Both the position numbers and the translations under genes were made by a program. A DNA stretch of 64,000 nucleotides from Cryphonectria parasitica EP155 (taxonomy: Eukaryota > Ascomycota > Sordariomycetes > Diaporthales > Cryphonectriaceae). The number at the start of each line of letters is the position of its first letter. Position 1 is the first letter of the stretch. Shown here piece after piece: positions 11,801 through 22,647 of this stretch. The stretch is taken from NCBI RefSeq assembly GCF_011745365.1, contig NW_024468910.1, positions 2,384,068-2,448,067 of the forward strand, read 5' to 3'. The notes under the pieces are model-generated. The model saw only the letters and a list, made by a program, of their open reading frames with translations. It ran no database searches and was not told where the DNA came from.

Positions 11801-12848
11801 CAAGGAGCTCCCCAAGTCGAGACGGCTCATCCACAACAAGGTCATACACGTGCCTCTGTCGGACGTTGAGGTGCTGACTGGCTGCGTCACCAAGAACATC
11901 CTCCCTGAGATTTTCAACGGAGGCGAGGATCAGAGGAAGGCCAAGGAGCAGATTGCCAAATTGTTCCAGTCCTGGAGCAACCCTGCTTTCCAGGAAACAG
12001 ATCTCGGCAAGATTAAGAGCTTGGCTCTACAGGAGATCAAAGAGAAGCGAGTGCAGGCGGAAAGCACGGTCTTGGGCTCTGAGGCCTTGAAGTGTCCTCA
12101 GTTTCTCAAGCACGCAAGTCAACCCCTCCCTCGAAGACGAGAAGAAACGCGCTAACTCAAATTCCAGTTCGCCATGTGTCACGACCAGTGGCTGATCAAG
12201 GACCAGATTGAGGTGCTCAAGCAGGCCCTCTCTAATCAGAACCTCCAGCTGCTCCCCGACTACGAACAGCGCATCCAGGTCCTGAAAGATCTTGATTTCA
12301 TTGATGATGCCTCTCGTATTCAACTCAAGGGCAAAGTCGCGTGTGAGATCCATTCAGGCGATGAGTTAGTGCTCACCGAGCTGATCCTCGAGAATGTCCT
12401 GGCCGACTACGAGCCGGCTGAGATCGCCGCTCTTCTCTCTGCGTTCGTTTTCCAGGAAAAATCTGACAGCGAACCCAAGCTGAGCGGCAACCTCGAGAGG
12501 GCTCGTGACAAGATCATTGAGATCTCTGAGAAGGTCAACAACGTTCAGACGCTCCACCAAGTCATTCAGACATCTGACGAGAGCAACGACTTCGCCTGTA
12601 AGCCTCGCTTCGGCCTGATGGAGGTCGTGTATGAATGGGCGCGGGGCATGAGCTTCAAGAACATCACGGACTTAACAGACGTTCTCGAGGGAACGATCGT
12701 CAGGACCATCTCGAGATTGGACGAGACGTGCCGTGAGGTGAAGAATGCCGCAAGGCTCATCGGCGACCCGCAGCTGTATCAGAAGATGGAGACGGCGCAG
12801 GAGATGATCAAGAGGGATATCACCGCAGTGGCGAGTCTTTATGTGTAG
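8842..12848 (+). CDS. ski2: Ski2 RNA helicase of the Ski complex
   Basis: Exons 8842-9047, 9128-12113 and 12168-12848 give 1290 aa, normal for Ski2. Visible DExH helicase motifs are AHTSAGKT (motif I, about residue 341), DEVHYVND (motif II, about 432), LLSATVPN (motif III) and QMAGRAGRRGLD (motif VI), followed by the arch region and the C-terminal DSHCT domain beginning near KCPQFLKHFAMCHDQW. Ski2 unwinds RNA for the cytoplasmic exosome in 3'-to-5' mRNA decay together with Ski3 and Ski8. An RGG-rich insert of about 50 residues (residues ~544-597) separates the two RecA lobes. The second intron (12114-12167) starts with GC instead of GT (CAC/GCAAGT), has a GCTAAC branch site, and must be removed because it contains an in-frame stop; removal restores the conserved KHFAMCH junction. 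Confidence 0.95.
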
Positions 12849-14263
12849 ATGTCGTGCACCCACCTCACCGAGACATACACATATGCAAGCAGCCCCTCAG
12901 CTAAGAGTTGTGCCAGCATGCCTTCGCCAGGAAGGGTGATTATCAATCGATGTCCCTGGCAGCTGAGAGTGTCACTCTATATCTTCTCTCTGATGTTTGA
13001 GACTACAAGCATGGCATATGGCGTCAGACATGTATTATGGGATCACTGCTAGGAAAAAGGACAAGGCATGGTGGCGTTTGATAGATCAGAATTCACAAAT
13101 GGATTTCTTGTCTACCCTGCCCCTTGCTCTTTCTCTTGCTCATACGGTGCTGTTGCCGTTCAGCTAACTCTTACCTTAGGTGGTTGTACGATCAGCGATG
13201 AGCAATCTCCACATGTGTGCTCCGAAGAATCTTTCTCAAGCATCACCGTACGTTCTCGCTTCTCAACCAAAGAAAGCTAGGTAACAAATACTAGAACAGC
13301 CTTCCACAACCTATTCGCAGGCACCTATCCATGTTCATCAGGAGCAAGTCATCTCACACTACCCCTCACCTCGCTACAGCGCCCCTACCATCCTAAAGCC
13401 TCCGCGCCCAAGCTCCCCTAGCTAACAACAGGAGTCCGTCCATTTCCAGCACGTCCCACCAGCCCACGGACCTACAGGCATGCACTTACTTCTCCCGTCC
13501 CCCTCTAGACCCCCCTAAAGCTTACAAGCTCGGACTCGCTTCACCCTCTATTGGCCGAGCCGCCCCTCCCACCTCCCTCCTCTTCTCTGGTCTTTATAGT
13601 CTTTTAGTTTTGACAGCTTCTTTGGGGACGCGTAGGATCTGGCCAAATGCCGCTGTGGTTAGGAGCCATGTTGTGGCACGGATCCTGGTGATGTCCCCCT
13701 TTTGTTCAAGTGCAGAGGTTGCGTGTTCGAGCGACGGTTTTCTACTTTTTTTTTTTTTTTTCACACCTCAAACCATAGATTTCTAATCCTAATCAGGGTC
13801 AAAATTTAGGTGTAATCATCATTCTTTTTTCGCTTCCCCCTGGACTAGCTTGCACATTTCTCCGGTATTTCTGCTTGACTGAATTCTGGCGTGTCATATC
13901 AGCTTTACAAACCCCCCGCGTTGCTGCCCCGGAACTGACATCCTCGGCACGTATACGAAGCATGTCACTCTTCAAGCATTCGCTGCCCTTCTCATTTTAT
14001 GGAAACTGTGTTTTGTGGGAAAGGAGATGAATAATCATGGAATCGTTTAATGATGGTTGTTAACGGAGTCCCTTGCGCCCGCCAACGCCGAAATGCGACT
14101 GATAAGTTAAGAAGAATAAAGAAAAATAAAGAATGCCCTGCATCGCCAGGTGTCTCTCACGTCTTTCGCACTTCTGCCGCCCTTTCATCAACTTTTATGG
14201 ACGCCGGCCAGCCTCCCCCTCCCCCTCTGCTACTCCTACTCCCAGGCCCGCTCCACCGGCTTC
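12849..14263. other. Gene-free region between SKI2 and ESCRT-III gene
   Basis: Convergent region. No protein gene is apparent. It contains a structured, T-tract-ended segment at 13624-13761 described separately, and C-rich sequence at 13380-13580. Confidence 0.5.
13624..13761 (+). ncRNA. Candidate Pol III-type structured RNA
   Basis: Bases 13624-13698 fold on paper into a long interrupted hairpin: GGGGAC 13624-13629 with GTCCCC 13693-13698, AGGATC 13634-13639 with GATCCT 13681-13686, and TGCCGC 13648-13653 with GTGGCA 13673-13678. Inside it TGGCC at 13640 resembles an A box. Downstream, GTGTTCGAGCG at about 13723 resembles a B box with one mismatch, and a run of 16 T at 13746-13761 would stop Pol III. 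It is not a normal tRNA, because the T loop and acceptor do not fit. It could be a SINE-like remnant, an unknown ncRNA or chance. Confidence 0.25.
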
Positions 14264-15263
14264 CTAGGCCCGTAGTGCCCTCAGCCTCTGCTGCAGCGCG
14301 TCCTCCTGCTCGGGAGTGGGCTCGGCAGCCGCAGATTCCTGGACAGGTTCCTCCTTGGAGGTGGACGCGGAGGCTAGCTCCTGCGACAGCTCGACGCCGG
14401 CGTCGTCGGCCAGCTTGCCGAGGAGCTCGCGAACGGCGTCATCGGACACTGAGGCGGAGGTGGACTGCATCATGGCATCTTGGTAGATAGAGTTGGACAT
14501 GGCGTATTCCTCATTCTGGTTCTTGAACTGCTCCATCGCGACCATCGTCTGGATAAAAAGAAAGAAGGCAAATACATGTCAGCCTGAGGGAGAAAAAGGT
14601 CTGCAGGTGGATTTGTTTGGGGAAAAAGGGGGGGGGGGGGTTCTGGTGACGACGTACCCTCTCCGGATTCATCTGCTTCTGTGCCCTGTTCATGGTCTTG
14701 CTGCTCTGCATCATCATGGCCGTCATGCGATTCATGGCATTGTTGGCCTGGATCTGGGCGACGTTCAGGTCGGCCATGTCGGCCATCTGCTCCATCTGCT
14801 GGGCGACGGCCTGCTTTCCCAGAAGCAGCTTGGCCTTTTGTTCTGCCTGCGCGAGAGAGGTCTTGTCCCCCTTCTTGATGAGCTGTTGGATTTCTCGAAC
14901 TTCCCTGGTCAGCCTTTTCTGCTCTATGTTTCTTGACGATCTGAGAAGTGTCTGTTTCTTGATCTGCATCCAAGGGCCGGGGGAAGCGGAGGAGACAGGA
15001 GGACAAGATAGTCGCCGCGGTCAAGGAGTCTATGAGAGAGGGTACGCACGTTCGTAATCTGCTTCTTCATATCATTGTCGGCCTTCTGGGCCTTCTGGGC
15101 CTCGCGGCGGGCTTGTTTGGCGGAGAACTGTGGTGTCGCAACGTCAGTCTGATTAATCCGCCCCGTATGCATCCATTTCTTCTCTTTATTGCATGATGAG
15201 GTCAAACCATACCCTCGCCTGGAACTCGGTCTGCATATCTCGTGCAAGTTGTCTTTGCGACAT
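14264..15263 (-). CDS. ESCRT-III (Snf7-domain) subunit, CHMP2/CHMP1-like
   Basis: Minus-strand exons are 15263-15213, 15127-15050, 14963-14658 and 14548-14264, giving 239 aa. The product is basic in its first half (FSAKQARREAQKAQKADNDM) and acidic in its second half, as in all ESCRT-III proteins. It carries a Snf7-type core with a Met-rich helix (NNAMNRMTAMMMQSSKTMNR) and ends in a MIT-interacting motif, EDALQQRLRALRA, which binds Vps4. Such subunits polymerise on endosomal and nuclear membranes for vesicle budding and abscission. The helix pattern around KTMNRAQKQMNPER looks CHMP2B-like, while the C-terminus (LADDAGVELSQEL plus MIM1) also resembles CHMP1/Did2, so I leave the class open. The intron at 14549-14657 contains a long homopolymer run (G13 on the plus strand). 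Confidence 0.85.
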
Positions 15264-15800
15264 GGTGGCGGCGGTAAGAAAGGCTTGGTCGCTTATCGGA
15301 ACAGGATGGACGAGTCTGGAGGCGGTGGCGGGGAGGGGTTGGAGAGGGGGAGTGTTTATGCTGTATGCGGTGGAGACGTTCGATAATGCGTCTGGCCTCT
15401 TGATCAAGGCCAAGTCGTTGTAGTCGTCTTGGTCGTCGTCGTTGTTATCGATGAAAGTCGCAGTTGGATGATCTCGGTTGGGCGCCCATCACTAGCGATT
15501 CGACACTGAGTGACACGCCTAGAGAGTGGGGCAGGCATGGCCGCCTGTGACTGAGCCACTTTTAATGACGTTGGTCTTCTCTCGGTTCAAGCCACACACA
15601 AGCCAAAGACCGTATCAGCCACATCTTTCAAAGTCAAAGGTGCATCAACATGCAAGTACTGTACTATAAGTCCATGACGAGGAGGGGGAGGGAAATGCAA
15701 GTATGGCAATGCTTTCTCACTCTCTCAATATCAAGTATTACATTTTCATGCAGTCTATTTTTCTTCTTCTCTGCGTCATCTTCCCATGAGTATTTTTAGG
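15264..15800. other. Divergent upstream region
   Basis: Shared upstream region of the ESCRT-III gene (-) and the DUF427 gene (+). No gene seen. An in-frame ATG at 15786 could extend the DUF427 protein by five residues. Confidence 0.5.
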
Positions 15801-16414
15801 ATGGCATCTAGGGCAAATAAACTCAACGTCCAGAACTTTCCGCGTCCGCCGCTGCTGGAGAAGACGCCTCGTCACCTGCAAATCAAGTGGAAGGGCGAGA
15901 CCATCGCCGACACCAAGGAGGCATACTGGGTGCTTGAGACTCATCATCCACCGAGTGCGTAATTTTTACACCTCAATATACTTATATATACATGTTTACT
16001 CTGCTCGTTATTCTTGAGTTTTTTTTTGTTCTTATAAAAACAATTATGGACTATGTACTCACTTTCATACTTGACACAGCATACTATCTTCCCCCGGCCT
16101 CTCTCAACATTCCTCTGGTCAGGACCTCCCGCAAGACGTACTGTGAGTGGAAAGGAGCGGCGACGTACTGGTCTGTGACCAGCCCGGCCGACCGTTCCGA
16201 GACGGTTGCCAACCGCATCTGGTCCTACGGACAACCGACGACGGGCTTCGAGGCCATCAGGGACTACCTCTCGTTCTACGCCGGGCCGTGGGATTGTTTT
16301 GTAGACGGTGAGAGAGTCGAGCCGCAGCCTGGAGATTTTTACGGTGGTTGGGTGACGAGCGATGTCGACGGGATTGTTAAGGGGAAAGATGGCAATCGGG
16401 ATCCTATTGTTTGA
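15801..16414 (+). CDS. DUF427-domain small protein
   Basis: Exons 15801-15954 and 16080-16414 give 162 aa. The ATG at 15801 has the better context (A at -3, G at +4); one at 15786 is also in frame. The joined reading includes LLEKTPRHLQIKWKGETIADT, THHPPTYYLPPASLN, CEWKGAATYWSV and YPG-like FYAGPWDCFVDGERVEPQPGDFYGGWVT, which is the DUF427 (nucleotidyltransferase-fold-like) domain filling the whole protein. The catalytic activity of this family is not established. The phase-1 junction creates the conserved PPTYYLPP motif, which supports the 125-bp intron. Confidence 0.85.
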
Positions 16415-17469
16415 GAGTAGTAGTGAATTGTCTTCAATAATGCATACATGCGTACTATGTTTGCTACGTGGTACACTTGTTCCTCGTCTAAGCCACGTGC
16501 TTGACATGCCAGGTCCGGACCGCGCAAGCAGTGTCGCCATGGTCCACGTACGAACATGTCCCCGAGTGGGTACACTATTTCGGGTCTTTACAAACTACCG
16601 CTTCGGAAATTGGCTGGGGTGTGTGGTTGTCTACTGCTATTGTTTCCTTTGCAGACCAGCTGGATGAAATAATTTGATGGAAATGATGAGATAGTAGTAC
16701 AAAAATGTGTGGGTGATGAGGTGGATAGTGCCATGAGCCCAGAACTATTGATACAGATTGCGGGAGTATTGCTGCAAACCCCCCAAATGTCATATACCAT
16801 ACAAAGTGTATTGGGATTGCGGGTACCCAAGATCGGCTTGGGGGTGGCTGTCTGTGGGTGGGTGTGTGATTCGATGTTCCTCTTATTTATACGCTCGAAA
16901 AGACGTTGGCGTTTAACTCTGCCCTGAACATGGCCAGTAGTTTCTGTTGCTCTCTTGATCAAAGCATATATGGTCCAGCCTGCAATGCCGCCGTAGTTAT
17001 AAAATATTTTTTTCCGGCGTATGCTGATTAATTCCACGTATGCGTTTCAATTCTTCGGCGAATTTTAATGGCAGTTTTTGGCGGTTCCTATGATAACCAA
17101 CATCGGATAAAGCGCAGGAAGGACTGCGCGGAAACTTTACCGTTCTTACACGAAGGCCCTGATGCGCATCTCCTACATTCCGCGAATATTGACCTGAGCA
17201 CTTTTCTCGATAAGGCAAACTTGATCCAAAAGCGGACCTTATCCGTTCGCATTCAGGCTAGTCTCATATGGTGTGCACACTCTGTTCATTGGTGCTACAG
17301 ACGAGCACGATAACATGCTCAACCATCTCGTAAACCTAATATTGAATATCCTTTGAACCCGTTCCTTATACACACGTCTTGCACTGTCCTTCTTTCTGAA
17401 CCGACACAAGGCTTCGCCAATATCTGCGCCGAATCTGAACTGGCGTCTTGGCTCGAGGGCGCAGACTAG
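16415..17469. other. Gene-free region
   Basis: Only low-quality overlapping frames (for example 16588-17037 on the minus strand, which lacks a domain). Nothing recognisable. Confidence 0.5.
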
Positions 17470-18490
17470 CTAGACCATCCGCCGCTTCTTAGCTGGCCTG
17501 CAGCTCTCGCTCCTAAGCGACGAGCCCCCTTCGTCCCCAATAGAGCCGGTGGAACGACTTTTCTTCCATAGCTGGGTGATCGGATGCAGTGCTCTCAGTG
17601 CGTCTCTGACAATGGGTTGTTGAATCTGTAAAAGCCGTTCAGCGACGTTTTTGACATAGTTGTGACAGCCTTGAATGTCCTTGGCAAAGTAGAATTGGTC
17701 AATATAGGACATGTAGAATGTCTCGTTCTCGGGATTGTAATAGTGCACATGCGCGATGACCTCCCTCTGGCAAATGGCAGCCGAGAAGACAATGGCGTCG
17801 CAGCTCGAACGAGTCCTCTCCGGGTCAATCTGATCTAGCACCCATATCAGCGAGCGGACACGGTGGAAGCCGGCAGTGGCCAGCTGCGCTTCAGCTCCGT
17901 ACAGAGTGCCGCCGGTGGCTTCTGACTTTACCTCGAGGAGAAAAGACGGGAATATGTTCTCTCGTGTAGGTTGCGAGTACGGCCGGACATTTGGATCATC
18001 TGCTGCAACGAGCTCGTCTCGAGTCCATTCCGACCTCAGGGTAGGCTGAAAGCCGACGTGGTGGTCAGTTTTGGGTGTGATAAGCGGGTAGTCGGGGTTT
18101 CGAGGCAGCGGCTTAGATGACCAGAGAACATCGCGTCCGACGGCAAGGGCAGGTTCAGCCAAGTCAAAGAGGGGCGCCGTGATGATGTCCGAGACTGACG
18201 GCTCACAGGTGTCCCAGACCTCCTGGATCTTTCGTCTGACACTGGCCTCTCTATCTCGTTATAAAAAAGGATTTCAATCAGTGAAACCGAAGGGGTATAG
18301 ACACCGCCATCTGAGAGCTTTACCAATCGCCGATATAACTCAGACAGCCCGGCACCAATTCGCTGTGGCCCGTGTGATTATCAAATCAAAATGGGATTGG
18401 GAAATGGGGAGTGGAACTGCATTTGATTGTGGCCACATGCTTCCGTTAGAGTTATGAGATAGTAATTAATCATACTGGCGGCCGCTTCAT
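17470..18490 (-). CDS. PD-(D/E)XK nuclease-like accessory protein
   Basis: The main minus-strand exon (18246-17470) encodes 259 codons with KIQEVWDTCEPSVSD, GRDVLWSSKPLPRNPDYPL, then FPSFLLEVKSEATGGTLYGAEAQLATAGFHRVRSL. The LEVKSEA...AEAQLA block is the E-x-K core of a fungal-specific PD-(D/E)XK-like family (the group annotated as DUF7924 or similar, named from memory). The C-terminus is basic (RPAKKRRMV), like a nuclear localisation signal. Upstream exons 18490-18476 and 18362-18324 can be joined in phase to give 276 aa starting MKRPP, but that N-terminus is tentative. These proteins are patchily distributed in fungi and their biological role is unknown. The gene sits at the edge of a 4-kb gene-poor tract. 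A second, different member of the superfamily is at 58.9 kb. Confidence 0.6.
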
Positions 18491-19439
18491 GGCACTTGCG
18501 CTTCGATGTTGGCGCTCTAATGCGCGGCCGCCTGGTGTCACACAGCCAAAACTCCGCCATCATCCCCCCAATCCCGAGGAGGCGGCGTCGCTTACGCAGC
18601 GCCAGGGATCATGCAGTCCACAGTCCATTAAGAATGCCATGTCTGACTGTGCGCCCCCTCATATGCAGACTCGCATAGGAATCATCTGGTCTTACTTATT
18701 TCTGACACCGTCGGCTAAATAAAACCTGATCTAATGCACGCTGAGCACCAACTCCCTTTTTTCCCTTTCAAAAAGTTCGACTTTTTTTTGGGGGGGGGGG
18801 GGGGGGAACACGGCGCGGACGCTATGGAATGCAATGAGAAAAAGGTGCATTGGTCGTGCGGCACATTACACACCCTCCCTTGTTGGATGTTACATGTTAC
18901 TGCTACTGCCACCCCCCTCCTCTTCCCCACCACCTCTCTCTTCCTTTCTCGGGACCCTTTGCCTCCCTAGACATATTTAACCGTATGAGGCACTGAATAA
19001 TCGTTGTCGATGAGGTGGCCACGGAAGGGATGCCAATAGGCTGCACGGGAACTTCTGAGCGGGCTTCCGCTTTCGAGGATATGCTGCCTTGATTGTCAGG
19101 CCGAAGGGGGGGAGCTGATCGGCTTGGAGATTCAAGTGCACGCACACACAGCAGGGGTTGTTGTACAAAAATGTAGACAGGCCGCGTATCAGGTTGCGAC
19201 ATACCACCGTAGTCAGGGTAGTAGTACTACAACAACGCGTGAAGAGTGGCTATAGTGGGCGTCGTCCCATGGTGGGTTGCAGATTTTGTCCGTCGGGCTC
19301 CCGTGCCGATGTTGTCAGTTGGGTGATGTGCTTCAAGATCATCATCAAAGGGTCCTGCGAGACGTCCAGGAACAGCCTGCCTGGTCGGGTATTCGGCATG
19401 CACTCAGCGCCCACGGATAGATCGGGCAGACTATACCGA

Positions 19440-20045
19440 GTGTCCCAGTGAGGCGCTTCGTTTCACAGAAAGAGGGTAGGTCTTTTGGTGAGGACTACCT
19501 GGCTCTATAGAGAGAAAGATCAAGTCAGGGCCAAGGTATCTGGCTCTTTGGTATGGTTGCTTGGTTTCCTGTAGTGAGTGCATTTGGGTGTCTGTTCAGG
19601 GTGCTAGAGTTCCTACGAAAGACGTGCCTCAGCCGGGCACCGGATCTGACTGGCTTCCTGACATTTGTTCCTTGTTGCTTGTGTCTTGTCTACTGTTCAG
19701 TAAGAGGGTTTGGTCCTTCACAAGAGAACGCTTGGGCTTTGGTATGGACGGTTAGACTCCTAGAGTAGAGCTTGATCTGCTGGTATGCGCACTCAGTATA
19801 GTGGCGAAAAGGCACCAGGCCGTTTAGGATAGGCGCTTGGGCATCTAAGAAGGCGCTCGGACAATTAGAAGGGGGCTTGGGGTCCTACCAAGAGGGTTTG
19901 GGTGTGTTTGGTATAGGTGCTAGGCCTTCTGGTCAGGGTGCCATGTCTCCTAGAAGGAGATCATAAGGCCGTTTGGGTCCCCCGGCGCAGGCGCTTGGTC
20001 TTTTCGGAGGCCGCTAGGTCTTTGGGGAAGAGGGAGAGAGCCTGT
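19440..20045. repeat. Degenerate ~20-22 bp minisatellite
   Basis: A series of imperfect units, each starting AGG or GGG followed by GCTTGG/GCTAGG and ending in TCTAGAA-like sequence. The best-preserved run is at about 19826-19960, with six consecutive units of 20-22 bp such as AGGCGCTTGGGCATCTAAGA and AGGCGCTCGGACAATTAGAA. Flanking units are increasingly decayed, so the outer limits are approximate. No protein-coding explanation fits, since unit lengths are not a multiple of three. Confidence 0.6.
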
Positions 20046-22280
20046 TCAGTTTGACATGGGGTGCTCAGTCTGGGCGGCGGTGGGTTTTCACAACATGATC
20101 CGACCACAAAAGTCTCAAATATTTGTTTTCTTGTCAAAAGGCAAGGCAGGGTGATCCTCTTTCCCCAAGCACCGTTCGCAAAAGACCGCACGTCCCAGAG
20201 CACGACAAGTGCAATACACGGACGATAGCAGGGGTGAAGAGCTAATGGCCCGCACTGACGGGCAGCTTGTACAACTATCTAACTATGGTATCTGGTGTAG
20301 GACCCGCCCCCTTTTCGAGGTGGCAGTTCTGGAGCCGTCGACGTACTCGCAGGGCTCCTGTATGACCCACAAAGGAGGGGGGAACAGGGCCGTGTTGGCG
20401 GCCTTCTCGAAACACAGCCTGTGGGGTCCCAGCGAAGTTTCTCGTGGGGCTAACTCGACCTTGTTCCTGTGTTTGTGGTTCGCCGGGCTCCTGCTTCCGG
20501 ACAGGCGGTGGGCCATAGCTCTTCTTTTATTGTGGAGGAGAGCAGGGCTGCAGGGCCACCGGGCTGGACGGCATCTGGGGCTGCGCGAAGCTGGGGCCCG
20601 CAATGGCGGCGCGCCGGGACTGGTTCCTCCGGACCGTGGTCGCCACGACATCTGGACCGGGCTGCTCATCACCGCCTTTTGTACGTTGTCTTCCTTTGTT
20701 TTTTTTTTGCTTGTGCTATGCACTTCAAGGGCTGGGTATCTTCATGATGTGTTGTCCCGGGAGGGGCCCCATCACCGTCACCGCTGAGTCGGCCCCGCCG
20801 AGTCCTACATTGTAATCGCTGCCGGTTGTGCGTTGACACACCGTTCACGTTGTCAGAGTCGTTTGTTGTCGCTGCAGATGTTTATTTACTTTTTCCTGTC
20901 TTTCCCTTCCCCTCCGTTTCTGTCGGCGACATGGCCAAGAATGGAGATCATCGCGCGTTGTCCCTGTGGATCGCGGGGGCAGATGTGTTGGCATCTTTAT
21001 CCGCCATCAAGACTACAGAGATGGAGATAGAGAGGAAATGGCGGTCGGTGTTTCAAAGTGTTGTTTGTGGTGATTGTTTTGTTGAGGAGCATGTCACGAC
21101 AACGCACTGCCGGCCCAGAGGAAAGACTAGAGTCGGCTGTCCTTCGGCGTTGGAATTCGAACCATCGAGGATTCCCACAATCTATCTATCGATTCTCGAT
21201 AATCGAGGAATGATCTACAGGAGTATCGAATCTGGCCTCTCTATTCCAAACGATGATGCATGATACTATAGTGGTACTATTCAGGAGTAGATCGGCTGCT
21301 CGGCGAAGAGGCTATATTTAATGTCCTACTTCATGCATAGTACTATGAGCATTAAATGGAAGGAGGACTTTCCATCCGGGGAACATGAGTTTCAGGGTCC
21401 AAGCAGTCAATGATTTCCATGTTGGCAGGTTGGTCCAAGAGGCCCCCACGAAATGTCGTGCTGCTAGCCATGCCTAGATGGTGATCTTTTTTTGTGGGCT
21501 CCAAAGGATGGCGTGGATGGGGAGTGAGCAACACTACACGAATGGTGGATTACGCCCCATTGTAATGTACACGTACTCTGGTGCAGTTCTAGGCTGTGTG
21601 CCATGTACCCCGGATTGCTAAAGCCGACTTCCAATTATGGAACGGAGGACCCACCATATTCCTCACCATAAGTGTACCCCCTGTTTTATCAGATGCCAGT
21701 CCAATCTCGCCCGGGTCCTGTTAAGAGCCACTGGAATGGTCGTTCGGGATACGAAGAGTGCTCAGTTAGTTCTGAGATGGTGCCATGGTAAGTTTCACAC
21801 CCCGAATGTTTATTGCACTCACACCCCCAATCCCCTTTCCTACCTTCGATCTCATTCTAGAGCCTTCGGAAGAGAACTCATTTTTAGATTTGATGCGAGC
21901 CCTCACAAGGGAAAGCAGTAGATATATTCAGCATGGCCACTTGAAATGATCAGAGAAGAGAAGATCAGTACTAATCAAGAACACTTTTTGGAACTCCTAG
22001 ACATCAACTTGTGTACAGACTCCCACCGGTGTACCTTTGTACATGATGTACTACGGTAGACGGTAGACGTCCACGACGACCTGCTTCAGGGGGTGACTAC
22101 CTAGCAAACTAACGCCCGTTACGAGTCACACACCCCCCCTGTCGCCAGGAACCCACTAAGCCAAGTCTCAGCTTCCACCCGAGGGATGAGTTAGGGGGGG
22201 GGGCTTGGGGCGAGCCAAACAGGGAGGGTACGAGGGTACAAGTAGTTGCCTCAGGACATTCAGGGGGTATCTCTCAGCAC

Positions 22281-22478
22281 ATGTTCTCGAATAAGGGATG
22301 CCTACAAAAGAGGCCACGTTACCCTTCAGCCCCGATCGCAATGACCCTGACTCTCTACGCCCAAGCCCATCCACCAATCCCCCCTTCTTTTCTCTCCTCC
22401 GCTCCCTTTCCACTTCTTCACCACTCTTTTTTAGTCTACTTTGAAACGTTGAACGTCCTCACAATCATTCTGGATTAA
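22281..22478 (+). promoter_or_regulatory. Candidate uORF in hacA leader
   Basis: A 65-codon frame starting with ATG, 370 bp upstream of the hacA start. Long hacA leaders with an inhibitory uORF are known in Aspergillus; whether this ATG is in the mRNA here is not visible. Confidence 0.3.
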
Positions 22479-22647
22479 CTCGGCTTGTCACATTCACAAG
22501 GGTAATATCCACACATACGACCTGAAAAGAAAGAAGAAAAAAGACCCCAAACACCCAACAAGCAACAAAAAAGGTCTGGACAAGTCGAGCGACCGGCCCA
22601 CTCTGTAACCAGGTCGGAGGACCCATCTCATACAAACAGTCACAATC

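Larger units (their letters stand above)
18491..22647. other. 4-kb gene-poor tract
   Basis: No convincing gene. It contains a G17 run (18790-18806), a degenerate ~20-bp tandem array (about 19440-20045), a GC-rich stretch at 20220-20800 with overlapping frames on both strands and no domain, TAGTACTAT-rich AT sequence near 21260-21345, a G10 run at 22194-22203, and the upstream region of hacA. Confidence 0.45.

Noticed and set aside
16588..17037. Minus-strand 149-aa frame
   Set aside because: No domain, mixed composition, and starts from a non-ATG codon.
21150..21200. tRNA-like GAATTCGAACCA
   Set aside because: The flanks cannot form a T stem and no other tRNA part is present.
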